The notes below the pieces were generated by a model. The model was not told the origin of the DNA. It did not search any database and saw only the letters and a program-made list of their open reading frames with translations. DNA of 64,000 nucleotides from Malaya genurostris (Eukaryota > Arthropoda > Insecta > Diptera > Culicidae): the NCBI RefSeq assembly GCF_030247185.1, contig NC_080570.1, positions 154,083,641 through 154,147,640 of the forward strand, given 5' to 3'. The translations under genes were made by a program, and so were the position numbers. Shown here piece by piece: positions 42,583 to 54,394 of this stretch (position 1 is its first letter; every line of letters begins with the position of its first letter).

Positions 42583-42727
42583 TTACATAGCGTTGTTAGA
42601 TCGTTTGAATGAAAGATAAAACCACTGTTTCACCAAGGCAATGTATCGATTTTATACGAATCACACTTTGAATTGCTTTCTCATTCACCGTATAGTCCAG
42701 TTCTGGCCCCCAATGACTACTGGCAAT
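42583..42727 (+). pseudogene. Mariner transposase, C-terminal fragment (continues 40330-40905)
   Basis: YIALLDRLNER-stop, then in the next frame FHQGN (the LFHQDN block with the catalytic Asp changed to Gly), and ELLSHSPYSPVLAPNDYW (the PPYSPDLAPSDYF block with that Asp changed to Val). Two of three catalytic residues are therefore gone. Confidence 0.75.
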
Positions 42728-43019
42728 ATTTACACAGTCTAATAAAATGTTCAGGTTAAAATTGATATTACTTTTGTCGACATTAACAATAATTAGGATG
42801 AACAAAATAAAGAAAATAAAGAAGGTGTAACTATGAAAGACCAAACAGTTGGAATTTTTAGAATTGTGCAAATTAAAAAAAAGAATTAAAAACCAGAATT
42901 GAAGTGTAATAGGTAAAAATTACAAACGCATGGAAGGTTAAAAGGTAGCATTAAATGCGAAAATTTTAGGAGTCGAAAATAATGATCTAGTTGTGAAAAA
43001 TATAATTGAAACATGAGGA
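42728..43019. other. AT-rich spacer
   Basis: Nothing recognisable. Confidence 0.3.
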
Positions 43020-43110
43020 GAGGGTCATTTAGCCGAAAGTCGTTCCGCCGAAAGTCACTTCACCGACAGCTGTTTCATCGATCTGGTCATTTTACCGAAA
43101 GAGTTACTTC
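43020..43110 (+). repeat. GCCGAAAG repeat scrap
   Basis: GGTCATTTAGCCGAAAGTCG, TTCCGCCGAAAGTCAC and CACCGACAGCTGTTTCATCG resemble the left end of 33018-33345. Confidence 0.5.
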
Positions 43111-43139
43111 GTCAAAAGGGATGGATTATTCACGATATG

Positions 43140-43740
43140 ATTGAAAATTTACTATTAGCGAAGGCCTCTATGGCCGGGCAAGCATGTAAATTTCTATCGT
43201 AATGGCGATATTGGAAATAGCTTGGACTAAAGATATTTTTTTCCCAAATTTTCAACCCATTAACTGCCACATTGACGGAGTTAGAGTTTTTTCATTGGGG
43301 GCAAATTGGTAGAAAATTGGTGGTGCAAATGGGTACACTAACATTTATGTTTGCATGTCATTATTTTTTCATTAAACCTATGGATGTTATCGGGGAGATA
43401 ATAAGCATAATAATAACAACTCATTCCACTCCTAAAAAAATTTAAGGGCTATAGCTGGGTAAACATGTGAAATCTACCCCCAAAGAAAATTCATATAGTT
43501 ATACCACAATTGAAAGAGCTTGGGCTGAAGACAATTTTCTCAAAAGTGGAAATTTTTTTTTTAATTTTTCAACATTCCGATTTTGGTACCATTCGGTTTC
43601 ATATCTGTTGAACTGTGGAAAACCACAATTTCTGAGTTTTTCAAAAAAAATGACAATCATTCATGCGTCTCCATTAAAGTTCTATTATAAGAAAACGCGT
43701 GGTGCATAACTACTAGAAACACCTTGCGTATGAAACCGAA
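43140..43740. repeat. Decayed relative of the long-arm foldback at 25918
   Basis: Shares CCCAAATTTTCAACCCATTA, TTAACTGCCACATTGACGGAG, CTACCCCCAAAGAAAATTCA and an ACGCGTGGTGCATAA segment with the arms and centre of 25918-26636, partly rearranged. Confidence 0.45.
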
Positions 43741-44380
43741 ACACTCAAACGCGACCAAAAAGTATTTATTACTAAAACCTGAAAAAAATTAAAATAATCG
43801 TAAACCTTCGCGACAATACCTAAACCATGGAACGGTTGCTTAAAAAATCAAATCAATTGTTAACCACCCTTGCTCCGTGAATATAGCAATTAAAGGGTTG
43901 AATTATTAGAAATATCTCTACATGGCGACGGCACGAATAAGACGATGCACTCGGAAGCTGTGCGAGGAAGAAGCCCGTAAAGGTCCCGTAAAGTTTTGGT
44001 GGGATTTGGCGGGTTGCCACTACAGCCCGAAAGTTATCCAGTGAAATTTGGCTTTTCAACCACAGTGCATTACCAAAATACACGTTGGGCTATGTACCCG
44101 TAAATTCTCAATTCTCACAACTTTCGTCAACTGTTCTTGGTATCAAAAGCCACATAGGACAGAAATTTCCCGTCGGTAATTGTTATCGATCGGTCGATAA
44201 TGCAGATTATCAATTTCGACAATTTATCATTTTGCCACAGTCTCTCGTATAAGCCGAAAACATGTTCGTGTTTCATGAGCTTACGATTTAAATCAATATT
44301 CTTCTCAAAGAGACAAATTGAATTTGATTTCATGTGATAGTTGGAGCTTGAAAACATCTGTAGAATCAGTGTTGGTCAGT
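43741..44380. other. No gene seen
   Basis: Short frames on the minus strand only; nothing recognisable. Confidence 0.35.
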
Positions 44381-44508
44381 TCCCATTTCTGTAAATTCCG
44401 ATTCTAGTGAAAGCTAATGGTGACAGCTCGGACCGTTTTTCAAGCGTGTGAAAATTGGTTCCGGGAAAATCAGTACTATTATTTGAGACTGAATGCCTTC
44501 TCCTCTTG

Positions 44509-44541
<33 letters not shown>

Positions 44542-46110
44542 GTACACGGCAGCTCAGTATGGTCGTTCTTTTCATGAGATGGATAGTTTTTTTTCTTATC
44601 TACAAACACTAGATGTTCCGAATGAAAGAGAAAAAATAACAAAACAGCATTTGGAAGAAAAATTTCAGTCCCTGTGTGCAACTTTGACCTGCTTCTTCAT
44701 GGTCGATTATTTACCCCGGACACATCGGAACAGAATGGTGCAACACAGCCATGTCCGAGCAGCAGCAGCAGCAGCATCTTGATTTACAGGAATTTTGCAT
44801 GCTAGATTTTCCTGAACATTTGCATCTCAGTCATTTTTCATGATTTCTACTCGAGAGGGCAGGGCGATAACGACGATACAGAAAATAGAGGTGCCAGGTA
44901 GTTATGAAGTGCCATGTGTGAGTGTATGTTTTTTGTTGTTGTTGTTGTTGTAGTCACAGTCTTCGAGACTGGTCCTTCGTCCTTGTGTTCCATCATGGGG
45001 CACAAGTACAGCTTAACGAACAAAATTCTATTCGGAGATGTGCAAAAAATTTACAATCGGATTGGCGTGCGATTGTGTACTGCCGGTGAAATTCCCTGAT
45101 CCTGCCCAGCCCGTGTTGCCAGAGCGACTACCCACCAAAGGCGGCTGGTATTTGCATACTTCTGGGCTAACGAAGTTTTTGTTTTTTTTTTACTTTCCGT
45201 CGGACAATTTCTGCTGATTGGGGGGAAGCACAGTTGATTTCATTGAAAACATGCTTCATCGGTAGCGCTCGGAACAATCCATTATCGAATCATTCTCGGA
45301 ATGTATAATTTCAACTGCAGGTTCAGGAGGCCGGCTGACTGATTTATCGATTCGAGATTTCCGGCGGTTATTTAATTGAAGTCTTTTTTTTATGGCCGAG
45401 AAGGGGCACTTCCATCAGCAAATCCCTTACAGCTCGACATTCCAGTATAGTCGCCATCCAGCTGCCAGATGGTTCTTCTTCGCACACACAGACACACACT
45501 GGAGGACGAAGCTTCATATTGGCCTTCGGCATATCGGGTATGCGGCGGCACGGTCGGTCCATGATGCGTATTCAATGCGAACTGTGAATGCCGGCAGCTG
45601 TCGTGTATAATGTAAACGAACGACTTGGCCATGTATCAATCCGGGGAGAGCCTTGTGCGAGTCGTTTTCCAGGAAGATGGGCCTTTTCATAAAATCAGCC
45701 CCCTAATGCCCATGGGCCCGGAAAACCAATGTTTGTCAATAATCATACAGCTTGTGGTTTCGCCAGCTCATCGCCAGCCAGGTTATGCCAGCTGTGATCG
45801 GAACCGGGATCGGAGTTGACCGGTGAGTTGTCTACTTTAAAGCTGCTGCACCTGGAAGTTATTCTAATCCTTTCCGTGGTTTAGTTGTCTGTGGCATTTG
45901 CACAAGATCCAGGTTAATGCCCATCGGTTTGACCCAGCTGTTGTCAGTTCTGCGACGTGTAGACATTGCAGGCAGGGCGAACAAACGAACCACCGATGGA
46001 ACTGGGTCAGTTGGTAGGAGTTTTTGAATGATGGACAGCTGCTTTGCTTGTGAGCTTGCAGCTGCTGAGCAAATAACGCCCCAGTGCATTCGAATTCATT
46101 TGGTAGAGTG
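44381..46110. other. GC-richer single-copy island F
   Basis: Triplet runs: (CAA)n at about 44509-44541, (CAG)n at about 44758-44775 and (TTG)n at about 44932-44952. The frames spanning them (Val- or Ala-run proteins) are artefacts of the triplets. Frames of 60-80 residues at 45368-46089 overlap on both strands with no domain. No gene called. Confidence 0.4.
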
Positions 46111-46139
46111 CCGCCGCTCGTAAGCCGTGTAATCGCAAA

Positions 46140-46857
46140 AATAAATTAATTCTGGCGCAGTTTTTTTTTATTTTTGCGCTATTGCGGGTAAGCCGATGTA
46201 AAAAACGGTCAGATTTAGGATTGAAAAATTAACTACTTGCCAGTCTTCCTTTGGTCCCACAAAGGTGACAGTCTGTTTTGGCTGGATTTGGCATCGTGTC
46301 GTTACACGGAATCGGCGATGGAGATGTTATTTTGAAATCCAAGATGACAACCAAACTAGCGGCTTTTGGCAGGTCAAAATTCTTCAATATCTATGCAAAA
46401 ATCATTATGTTTGTGGATTTTACAAAGATTGAAAACCGCCATCTTGAATTTCACAATGGTTTCAGATATCGATACTCGAAACTCATTAATCGTTCCATTA
46501 AAAAAAAAATATATTGTATGGTTTATGAAAAATTTCGATGAATTAAAAGCCGCCGTCTCTGACTTAAAAATGACTTCAAACATCGATATTCGACACCCAT
46601 TAATCATAACTATTCAAAAATATCGATGCACTGAGGTCTTCTTTACGTGGTTTTATTGGGCGGTTTCTTTACGCGGATTTCCAAAGTTACAGGACATTTC
46701 ATGCATTTCTAGGACATATGACATAAAATAAATTCCAGTAACGAAGTCGATTTTTTCCAAACTTCTTTTGTATGGGATTACACCAGATCTGAACATTTCA
46801 TGCATTTCTAGAACATTTGCGGTTTTTTACGCGGGTTTCCCAAAATACGCAGGTTTT
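46140..46857. repeat. CGCGG-rich dispersed family, first block
   Basis: Contains TTTACGCGGATTTCCAAAG and ACGCGGGTTTCCCAAAATAC, with recurrent 'aaagccgcc-tct-gaattcaaaatgacttcaaa-atcgatattcgacaccc' segments at 46430-46610. Continues at 47479-47880 and 49805-50060. Confidence 0.5.
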
Positions 46858-47478
46858 GCCTTTCTTATATAGAAAGGTTATGCAATCACTGTGAAACCCG
46901 ACTTTTGAACCGAGGCCCGGAGGGCCGGCCGAGTGTCATATATTATTCGACTCAGTTCGTCGAGTACGCAAAATGTCTGTGCATGTAAATGAAAGGTCTT
47001 GTAGCTGTAAATGAAAGGTCTTGTGGTCCCATACTAAATTCCTGAATTTCATTTTGATCTGACTTGCAGTTCCGGAGTGATGGGGTAAAATGTGCAAAAA
47101 AATGAAAATATGTTTTCTAGTATTTCTCATAGATGGCGCGATCGATTTTCACAAACTTGCGCTCAAATGAAAGATCCTATTGTCCCATACAGAATTCTCA
47201 AATTTCATCCGAATCCGACTTCCGGATCCGGAAATATAGTGTAAAGTGTGATAAAAATTTTATACCATCACTGCAAAAACGTGAAAAAATTTCTAAATCG
47301 ACCTCAAATCTTCTTCAATTGATAGTTTTAATCAGTAGACGGCCAAACAAACCGATTTCGGATTATTTTTTCAAGAATCAAAAAAATCAAATATTTTAAA
47401 GAATACCACAGTGTTTTATATGATAGTGTGATTGATATGAGAATGGCATCATTACACCACTAGGTGGATCAAAACAGG
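46858..47478 (-). repeat. R150 family, copy with both ends
   Basis: Read on the minus strand it starts CCACCTAGTGGTGTAATGAT (47478 downward) and ends with CCGGCCCTCCGGGCC near 46915-46930, then TTTCTATATAAGAAAGGC near 46858-46876. It contains the ~150-bp internal units. This copy (about 620 bp) shows both ends of the family and can serve as its reference within the window. Confidence 0.7.
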
Positions 47479-47880
47479 GTTTTTACTTGGATTTCAGAAG
47501 TTACGCGGCTTTTTTACGCGATACGTATCCCCAAGTAAAAAAAGAACTCCGTTTATTTTATGTATTTTGAAGATATTCAACCAACCGAAAGCCGCCATCT
47601 TGGAATTCAAAATGACTTCAAAAAATACTCATATTGTATGGAATTTTGAAGAATTTTGACTTGCCGACAGCCGCCATATTTTTTTAGGTTACACCAGATC
47701 AGGACGTTTAATGCATTTCTAAGACATTTGACATCAAAAAAATTTCGATTTCGGAAATCTCAAAATATTTCAGAAGTCCCAAAGTAGATTTCTCTTGAAA
47801 TTTTTTTTAGATTACACCAGATCTTGACGTTTCATGCATTTCTAAGAAATTTATCATTTAAAAACTACAAGGATCAGCCC
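47479..47880. repeat. CGCGG-rich family, second block
   Basis: GCGGCTTTTTTACGCGATAC, CCGAAAGCCGCCATCTTGGA and two AGATTACACCAGATC-type segments about 120 bp apart. Confidence 0.5.
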
Positions 47881-48870
47881 CATGGGGTTGTTCGAGCCAT
47901 TGATGTGGAAAAAGGCAACCAAAATTTCTAATGATCTACAATCAAACAGTTCAATCAATCGTCACACTTTTGAATCCGAAATTGCACGAGAGTCTGCCTA
48001 GATTCATCTAGATTAGGAACCAACACCGAACATTGTTTGTTTTATAGCCGAAGAAATTACACCAATATCCCAAATGTATGCAATTATATCTTTGTACATA
48101 CTTGCGATACGGATTTTGATATTAAAGCTTCTCTTCGCCAAACTTGTGTTCAAGTTTTGTATGCTAGCAGTTATTTTTATAGCGTCAAGTTTCTCTACCA
48201 TTCTGCGATTTCGGTTGAAGCGATAAACTTTTGCTCATTATCAATCGAGTTCATCTTATATAAATTAGAAATTAATCTTAAGCACTCAAAATTTACCCTA
48301 GGGAAGTTGTCAATTTGTCAGGCGAAACGACATAACTTGGAATTTCATCCGAGCTTGCATGACACAAGATCAGAGCATATCAATTAAAGCTTCAAATTGT
48401 TTTATGGCACTTTTTGTCTTGCTGTATAGCGACAACCTACCTCTAGCATGCTCCGTGTAGGACTGAAACGTTAGCTATGATTTTGCTTCTATTTATTCAT
48501 TCGCATGCTTCCAACAGCTTTGCTTTTGCATCGATTGACCAATCAGAGCGATGCTTTCCCTTTGATTTATCGTTTACTCCTTCAAAACCGTCGTCTATGG
48601 CAGGGAAATCCGATATGTCGGAAATTTTTAGCAGACAAAATAGGACACTTCTGGCTACTAATCAAAACTTCAATCATTTATGATTGAAAATACGTGGCTT
48701 GATACATTCACATCGAATCTTAGAAATATTTGCAATCAAATAATGAAATAATATTGATAATTGATACAAAATAGACTGAGCTGTAAGTGTTGAAAACCTG
48801 ACCACATTTCTACGTGTATTTTTCCTTGAGTTCCTAATTTGCACCCCTATATAGAAAATAAAGATGTGTT
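47881..48870. other. No gene seen
   Basis: A 116-residue plus frame (48037-48387) and a 100-residue minus frame (48674-48976, running into the RT element) have no recognisable motif. Confidence 0.35.
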
Positions 48871-48885
48871 CCACATCTAAAAAAA

Positions 48886-49789
48886 CGGTTTCTCGGATAA
48901 ACTGACGCGATTGGTCAAAGCAACGATAGATAGAGTGATGTGCTACGTCCGAGTATCTAGGACGCTCTCGAGGCACTTCGAATCTCGGAGAGGGCTACGT
49001 CAAGGCGATGGACTTTCTTGTGTGATTCGAAGAGCGAGGATCGACACGAGTGGCACGATCTTCCGAAAGTCCATACAACTTTTTGTCTTCGCTGACGATA
49101 TTGATATTGTGACACGTAACCTTGAGAAGATGATGGAAACCTACATCGGACTGAAAGCTGAAGCTAGGCGTATCGGACTGGCCATAAATGCGTCGAAAAT
49201 AAAATACATGAGAGGAAGAGGTTCTAGAGAAGAGACGTATTTTGGCAGGGAATCGTGTGTACTTTGGACTCCGAAAAACCCTTCGATCGAGTAAAGTCCG
49301 CCACCGCTCGAAATTGGCTATCTGCATAACGCACATTAGTCCGATTGTTCTCTATGGCCACGAGACCTGGACTATGTTGGCAGAGGACCAACGTGCCCTC
49401 AGTGTTTTCGAAAGAAAGGTACTGAGGACCATCTATGGCGGAGTGCAGATGGAAGACGGAACGTGGAGACGGCATATGAATCACGAATTGTAACAGCTGC
49501 TAGGAGAACCTCCCACCGTACGGACAGCTAAAATCGGACGTCTACGATGGGCTGGGCATGTCATAAGGATTTTGGACGACAGCCCAGTGAATATGGTTCT
49601 TGAATCTAATTCGACTGGTACTAGAAGAAGAGGAGCAAGGTGGATGGATCAAGTGGAGGGTGATCTCAGGATCATCCGTGCCTTGAGTGGCTGGCGACGA
49701 GCAGCCATGGTCCGAGTTATGTGGAGACGTATGCTTGATACAGCAAAGGACACCTCAGGCCTATAGCTGTTAGATAGATAGATAGTAAT
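48886..49789 (+). mobile_element. 5'-truncated non-LTR retrotransposon with target duplications
   Basis: Flanked by CCACATCTAAAAAAA (48871-48885) and CCACATCAAAAAAAA (49790-49804). The 3' end is a TAGATAGATAGATAG microsatellite, as in RTE- and CR1-like elements whose tails are short tandem repeats. Only the 3' third of the polymerase gene is present, the usual outcome of incomplete target-primed reverse transcription. Confidence 0.8.
48890..49765 (+). pseudogene. Non-LTR reverse transcriptase, C-terminal part
   Basis: RVSRTLSRHFESRRGLRQGD precedes a small deletion, then IFRKSIQLFVFADDIDIVTR with the catalytic FADD box (about 49075-49115), then LKAEARRIGLAINASKIKYM. After a frameshift come YFGLRKTLRSSKVRHRSKLA and IVLYGHETWTMLAEDQRALS, then FERKVLRTIYGGVQMEDGTW, a stop near 49490, GRRRWAGHV-type residues, and NSTGTRRRGARWMDQVEGDL to the natural end DTAKDTSGL. 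The RT palm is visible but broken by deletions and frameshifts. Clade unresolved between RTE-like and related groups. Confidence 0.8.
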
Positions 49790-49804
49790 CCACATCAAAA
49801 AAAA

Positions 49805-50060
49805 TTTCTTCAGTTTAGCGGTTTTTATACGCGGATTTCCGAAGTGGGGCGTTTTTTTGCGCGGTACGTATCCCCCGTTTAAAAAAAGATCTCAGTTTAT
49901 TGCATGTATTTTGAAGATATTCAACCAGCCGAAAGCCAACCCCGCACATAGAGTCAGGAATTTTTTTTCGGAGAGGCAAATGACCACAAGGTTGAAGCCT
50001 CTATTATCGAAATATCAAAAAAAGATATTCGACACGCGTTGATCATACTCGTTCCATAAA
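49805..50060. repeat. CGCGG-rich family, third block (invaded by a SINE piece)
   Basis: TACGCGGATTTCCGAAGTGG, GCGCGGTACGTATCCCCCG and GAAGATATTCAACCAGCCGA match 47500-47590. The block resumes after the SINE with GATATTCGACACGCGTTGAT as at 46584-46605. Confidence 0.55.
49937..50023 (+). mobile_element. SINE 3' fragment
   Basis: CAACCCCGCACATAGAGTCA, GAGAGGCAAATGACCACAAG and CCTCTATTATCGAAATATCA followed by an A-run reproduce the 3' half of the SINE at 30950-31111. The B-box half is missing. Confidence 0.65.
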
Positions 50061-50820
50061 TATCCATATGATTTTTTCAATATTCGGGTGAAATTGATTG
50101 TCACGATTTCACTCGCTTCTAGTGAAAATCGTTGTATGGCTTATAATCGTGAGAATGATCATTTACTACCATGTGTCAGTTTAAGTAACATCACTATTGT
50201 GATATAGAACGGGATAAAATTTTCAGCGGTGATATTTGATTGTGTGATAATTTAGCAACACCGATCAGAATATCATTATCGGAAAATCAAACGACTTTTG
50301 TCGGCATTATCGGTGATAATAGCTGAATTTGATTTTTTGAGAATTATAAAGCAAACACTGGTTGAAATGTTGAAATAGACAGCAGAAGATTCAGAATATT
50401 GCTCACCATTATTGAGTTCAGTGGCCTTGAAAGGGGCAGATTTTGTAGGATAAAACCAAATTCGAAAACTGTCATGATAAAGCAAAACGAGAAACGGATT
50501 GGAAAGAACAGATGGATGCAACGGCGGTGAAAAAGCCAAAAAATATTTTTCAGGAACTATACTGGAACTTGAAGGATGACTGCTGGAACTGCTCCGCATT
50601 TGAGTCACTCTGGAGAGCATCTGAAGCTTTGTTGTGAGAATTATGAGATCCGATTTTCGAAATTCTAGAAAAAAATGCATGACAAGTAGTCTAAGTATGT
50701 TTTAAGAGCTGAGGTAAATTACGTTACGGTAAGTCGCTTCTCAAGAAACGTACGTGAAATTTTATCAGACTGGAATAATTTCCTGAATACTGTTTTTTTT
50801 TTCAATCTATTCAAGTATTC
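50061..50820. other. No gene seen
   Basis: A 134-residue minus frame (50276-50680) with a Ser-rich run has no recognisable domain. Confidence 0.35.
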
Positions 50821-52100
50821 ATTTCTGCTATGACGGGCGGGGCGTGTTCAGCTCCGTAACGCAACAAAAAAACATGAATCCCAAACGCTCACTGCGAAGT
50901 GCTCCCTCCGTTCACGATTTTTGTATAACCATCATTTAGCAGCTTTCATGAAGTCAATTAATAGACCTACCTCAAGACTTCAGCCCCGTCCCCTACGTCC
51001 GTCCGTCCGTCCGTCCACTCGATTCTTATCTCATGGTTCGTTGAAAATTTCCACTACCGGCAGCAACCTCCGGCGGGAATCAAACGCGCGCGCGGAAGAA
51101 GCGTGATGAAAAACAAAATCCGCTAAAATAATTTTCTGCTGATTTTTTACTCGTCTGCTTAAGCGTTCGTCTAATGCCCGGTGGGTTTTTGTCGGGTCTT
51201 ACGATGCGATTTTATTTCACTTTTTTACCCACCGACTACGACGCCGACGACGAATCACACGAGATGATGAATTGAGGAGCACCATTTCAGACGAAACACG
51301 CGCGGACGACGCTGGCAAAGGGCGACGAACGGCGGGTGCTTAAATTAAGAAAGTTGCTCACTTCCCCCCCGGGGGGCACATCAAGACTGCGAAATCTTTG
51401 GTGTATCTCCCGAACAATACGGCAGTAGTAGAAATTTCATTTTCCTCTCGATTCGGGCTGCCTTCTGTGCGGACGTGTATTACAACCGTTGGATCGGTCC
51501 AATATAAAAGTGAAGTGGACTCGGTACTCCAGCAGTTAGTCAGTCGAACAAAGGACAATGCGTTTCCATGGTTTCGTGTTTCTTTCGTCTTTGTCACGGA
51601 AACAAACAGCCAAACTTGGACGCTGGTGGCAATGCTGGAGCCAACTGGTCACGCTTGAGTTGCGTTTTGCTTTACGCTACCGTGAAGCATGATAATAAAA
51701 TCTCAAGGTCGATGGAGCGCAACCACTGTCACGCATAACAGCAGTTCCGTGTAACCGAGGGACGACAAACGTGTGTTATTGACTGGGGAGCGGGACAGGA
51801 CGAAAAGCCAGCGTGTAATAATTGAGCTATCATAGATTGACGACATACAAACAAACAAACAAACAATCAGTCCCTTCGGTCCGGAGCGGCTACGGAGGTC
51901 TACGGGGTAATCGATTTCGTAATTGAGTCATAAGAAAAAAGACGAGTAGGGGGGAGGCGTTGACTGTGAAGTTGCAGTGATCGCTTCGGGTACTTTTTTT
52001 ATGGAACCCATCGTAAATACCAATTCAATCTGACACGGTTGGTTTTTACTGGTCTGGGGATGCTACCCGTTTGTGATTAGTCCGGAACGATGTTTGACTT
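50821..52100. other. GC-richer single-copy island G
   Basis: Contains (GTCC)n at about 50996-51015, (CAAA)n at about 51848-51866 and GACGACG-type runs near 51238-51252. Plus and minus frames of 80-86 residues overlap at 51358-51658 with no domain. No gene called. Confidence 0.4.
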
Positions 52101-52658
52101 CTAGGTAGGGACTAAAGAATGGATGGATTCTTCTGTATCTTTCTGCTAGCATCTCGAAGTATCATTTTATCGTTTGATTTTTATTATTACTTATGTGAAT
52201 TAGAACCATTTCGAAGACATCAAAACGGCATCCAATTAACTAATTTCACAATTTTAAATGGGCTATAATACACAAACCTACTCGCACCCTCTCATTCTGC
52301 TACCAACGTAGAAGACAATAGTCGCCCCAAAATATCATCCAAGATTGATAGGGAGGCATGCGATAGGAATCTTTGAACAACCAGTTGACTCGCATTTCGA
52401 AGACCTGGATTTCAAAGTTTTGGCTGTTGGATTTCACTTCTCATCTAATCAACTCTCTCTTTTCAAAATTCCAGTCTTCTGTTTCGAACTTTTCAATCGA
52501 AATGTATTTGAGTCGTAGCTTCCTGAATTCTTCATCAGTTTAATTCTAGTCTTTTGAGTACTGATGCATTGAAGCATAGACTAAAGCTTGTTTAGAACGT
52601 TCTCAAATCTTTCGATACCCCGAGTAGAAGTGATTTGCAAACCAATAACAAATTTCAT
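52101..52658. other. No gene seen
   Basis: Nothing recognisable before the mariner. Confidence 0.35.
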
Positions 52659-52660
52659 TA

Positions 52661-53841
52661 TCAGGTGTACAACTTTGCTTGCGTCGTTTTTTTCTAAAAT
52701 TAAAAGCTTTATTGCGAAAAAGTGCTTACAGATGTACTATTCAAAGTATTGTCCGTTGTTAGCGACAACTTTCTCCCATCTTTCCGGCAATTTTCGGATC
52801 CCGGCTCGAAAAAAGAAGTCCTCTTTTTATGCTATCCTTGAAGCAATCCATTTTTCCAACTCTTCGAAGGATTGAAAATGTGGATCTGCCAGGCCGTGTG
52901 CCATCGAACGTAATAGGTGGATGTCAGAAGGGGCGACATCTGGGGAATACGGCGGGTGGGGTCAAGACTTCCCATTTCAGCGTTTCCAGGTACTTTTTGA
53001 CCACTTTTGCGACGTGATCAGTTGCGTTCGGTAGCGATCTCCTGTGATGGTTTTAAGAGCTCGTAGTAAATCACACCGAGCTGATCCCACCAAATACAAA
53101 TCATAACCTTGGCGCCGTGAATATTCGGTTTTTACCTTCGACTAAGCATACCCGGGCTTTCCCCATGATATTCTGCGTTTAGGATTATAGTATCGAACCC
53201 ACCCTTTCATCACCGGTCACGATTCGATGTAAAAACCCTTTACGATTTTGTCTTTGAAGCTCACATACAAATAGACGGCGCTCAATGTCCCTCGGTTTCA
53301 ACTCGTACGGCACCCAGTTTCCTTCTTTTTGAATCATGCCCAAGGCCTTGAGACGTTTTGAAATGGCTTGCTGACTCACTCCCAACGATTCGGCAAGCTC
53401 TTCTTGGGTTTGGCACGAATCTTTATCACGCAATGCTTCTAGTTGTTCATCTTTGAAGGTTGTTTCTCTTCCACCACCATGTTTGTCTTTGACATCAAAA
53501 TCACCATTTCTAAAACGTTGAAACCACTCCCGACACGTTCTTTTACTCAGAACAGCATCACCGTAAGTTTCTGAAAGCATTCGATGCGCTTCAGTTGCGC
53601 TTTTTTCGAATTGTAACAGAACAGTAAAACTTTCCGCAAATGGTAAGAATTGGGCACATAAACAGACATTTTCGAGCGTGAATAATACGAAAACAAGAAC
53701 AACTGTCACTGAAACGGCGATGACAATTCGTTAGGTACTGTACACACTCACTTCAAAGGCATTATCATCTATGTATTTTGACCAGCCTTAGCCGGTACAG
53801 CCATCTATCGGAAAACGGCGGAAGCAGAGTTGTACACCTGA
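52661..53841 (-). mobile_element. Cecropia-type mariner, end to end (1181 bp)
   Basis: The left terminal repeat TCAGGTGTACAACTTTGCTT and right terminal repeat (reverse complement) TCAGGTGTACAACTCTGCTT continue into GCGTCGTT and CCGCCGTT. TA duplications lie at 52659-52660 and 53842-53843. The transposase occupies the minus strand and spans essentially the whole family length but carries frameshifts. The termini look intact, so a related active transposase could still mobilise it. Confidence 0.93.
52737..53669 (-). pseudogene. Mariner transposase, full length but frameshifted
   Basis: The native start is MSVYVPNSYHLRK at 53669. A one-base loss in an A-run near 53610 shifts the frame to FEKSATEAHRMLSETYGDAV. 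The DNA-binding half then reads cleanly: RTCREWFQRFRNGDFDVKD, the linker GGGRETTFKDEQ, the second helix-turn-helix SQTQEEL-like CQTQEELAESLGVSQQAISK, and MIQKEGNWVPYELKPRDIER. The first catalytic Asp is in FLHRIVTGDE. A second frameshift follows within a few residues (WVRYYNPKRR in the next frame), and stops interrupt the remainder. The natural C-terminus ..EKVVANNGQYFE ends at 52737. Two clear frameshifts plus stops make it inactive. Confidence 0.85.
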
Positions 53842-53843
53842 TA

Positions 53844-54394
53844 TTAAAACCAAACATCTCAATGGTAGAAATTAACATTATTTAGTTTGAAACAAGAGAT
53901 AAAATATCAAAAATCATAACAAAGTCTGCATGCAAAAATAGTAGCAAAATGTACAATTCTGTCATTGTAATATCAAACCAAGAACAAAATATTTAAAGAT
54001 GACGAATTTTTCAAGTATTTTATACTCTAGCATTCAGAACAGAATAATATTATGAGTATTTCTCTTACTTGTTTCTGATGCAGTTTATTCTGTAGTATTT
54101 TACTTGAAAATAGAACTACTAGATCAATTGTACTTTAAAAAATTGGTATAACGAAATTAGATATAATAACTAATTTTGATGCTATACAAATAAGTATCGC
54201 TATGATAGCACAGAAACATCAAGATAAGATATGATGGTAAAAATTGTTACTATTTTGATCTCAGTTTGCTATTTACATCTACTCGGGACACGTTTGACAA
54301 CAGCCAGGAAGGTTGGGGGCGGAACAAAAAATTGATCTCAGGAATCACCAGAATGACGCGATGGTGAAATAAATATTTCAAAAGTCTTTTTGAA
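53844..54394. other. No gene seen; AT-rich
   Basis: Nothing recognisable. Confidence 0.4.

Noticed and set aside
44376..44681. Frame with a poly-Val run
   Set aside because: Translation of the (CAA)n microsatellite on the opposite strand.
50276..50680. 134-residue minus-strand frame
   Set aside because: No domain or signal. Embedded in unremarkable AT-rich DNA; length is within chance for this composition.
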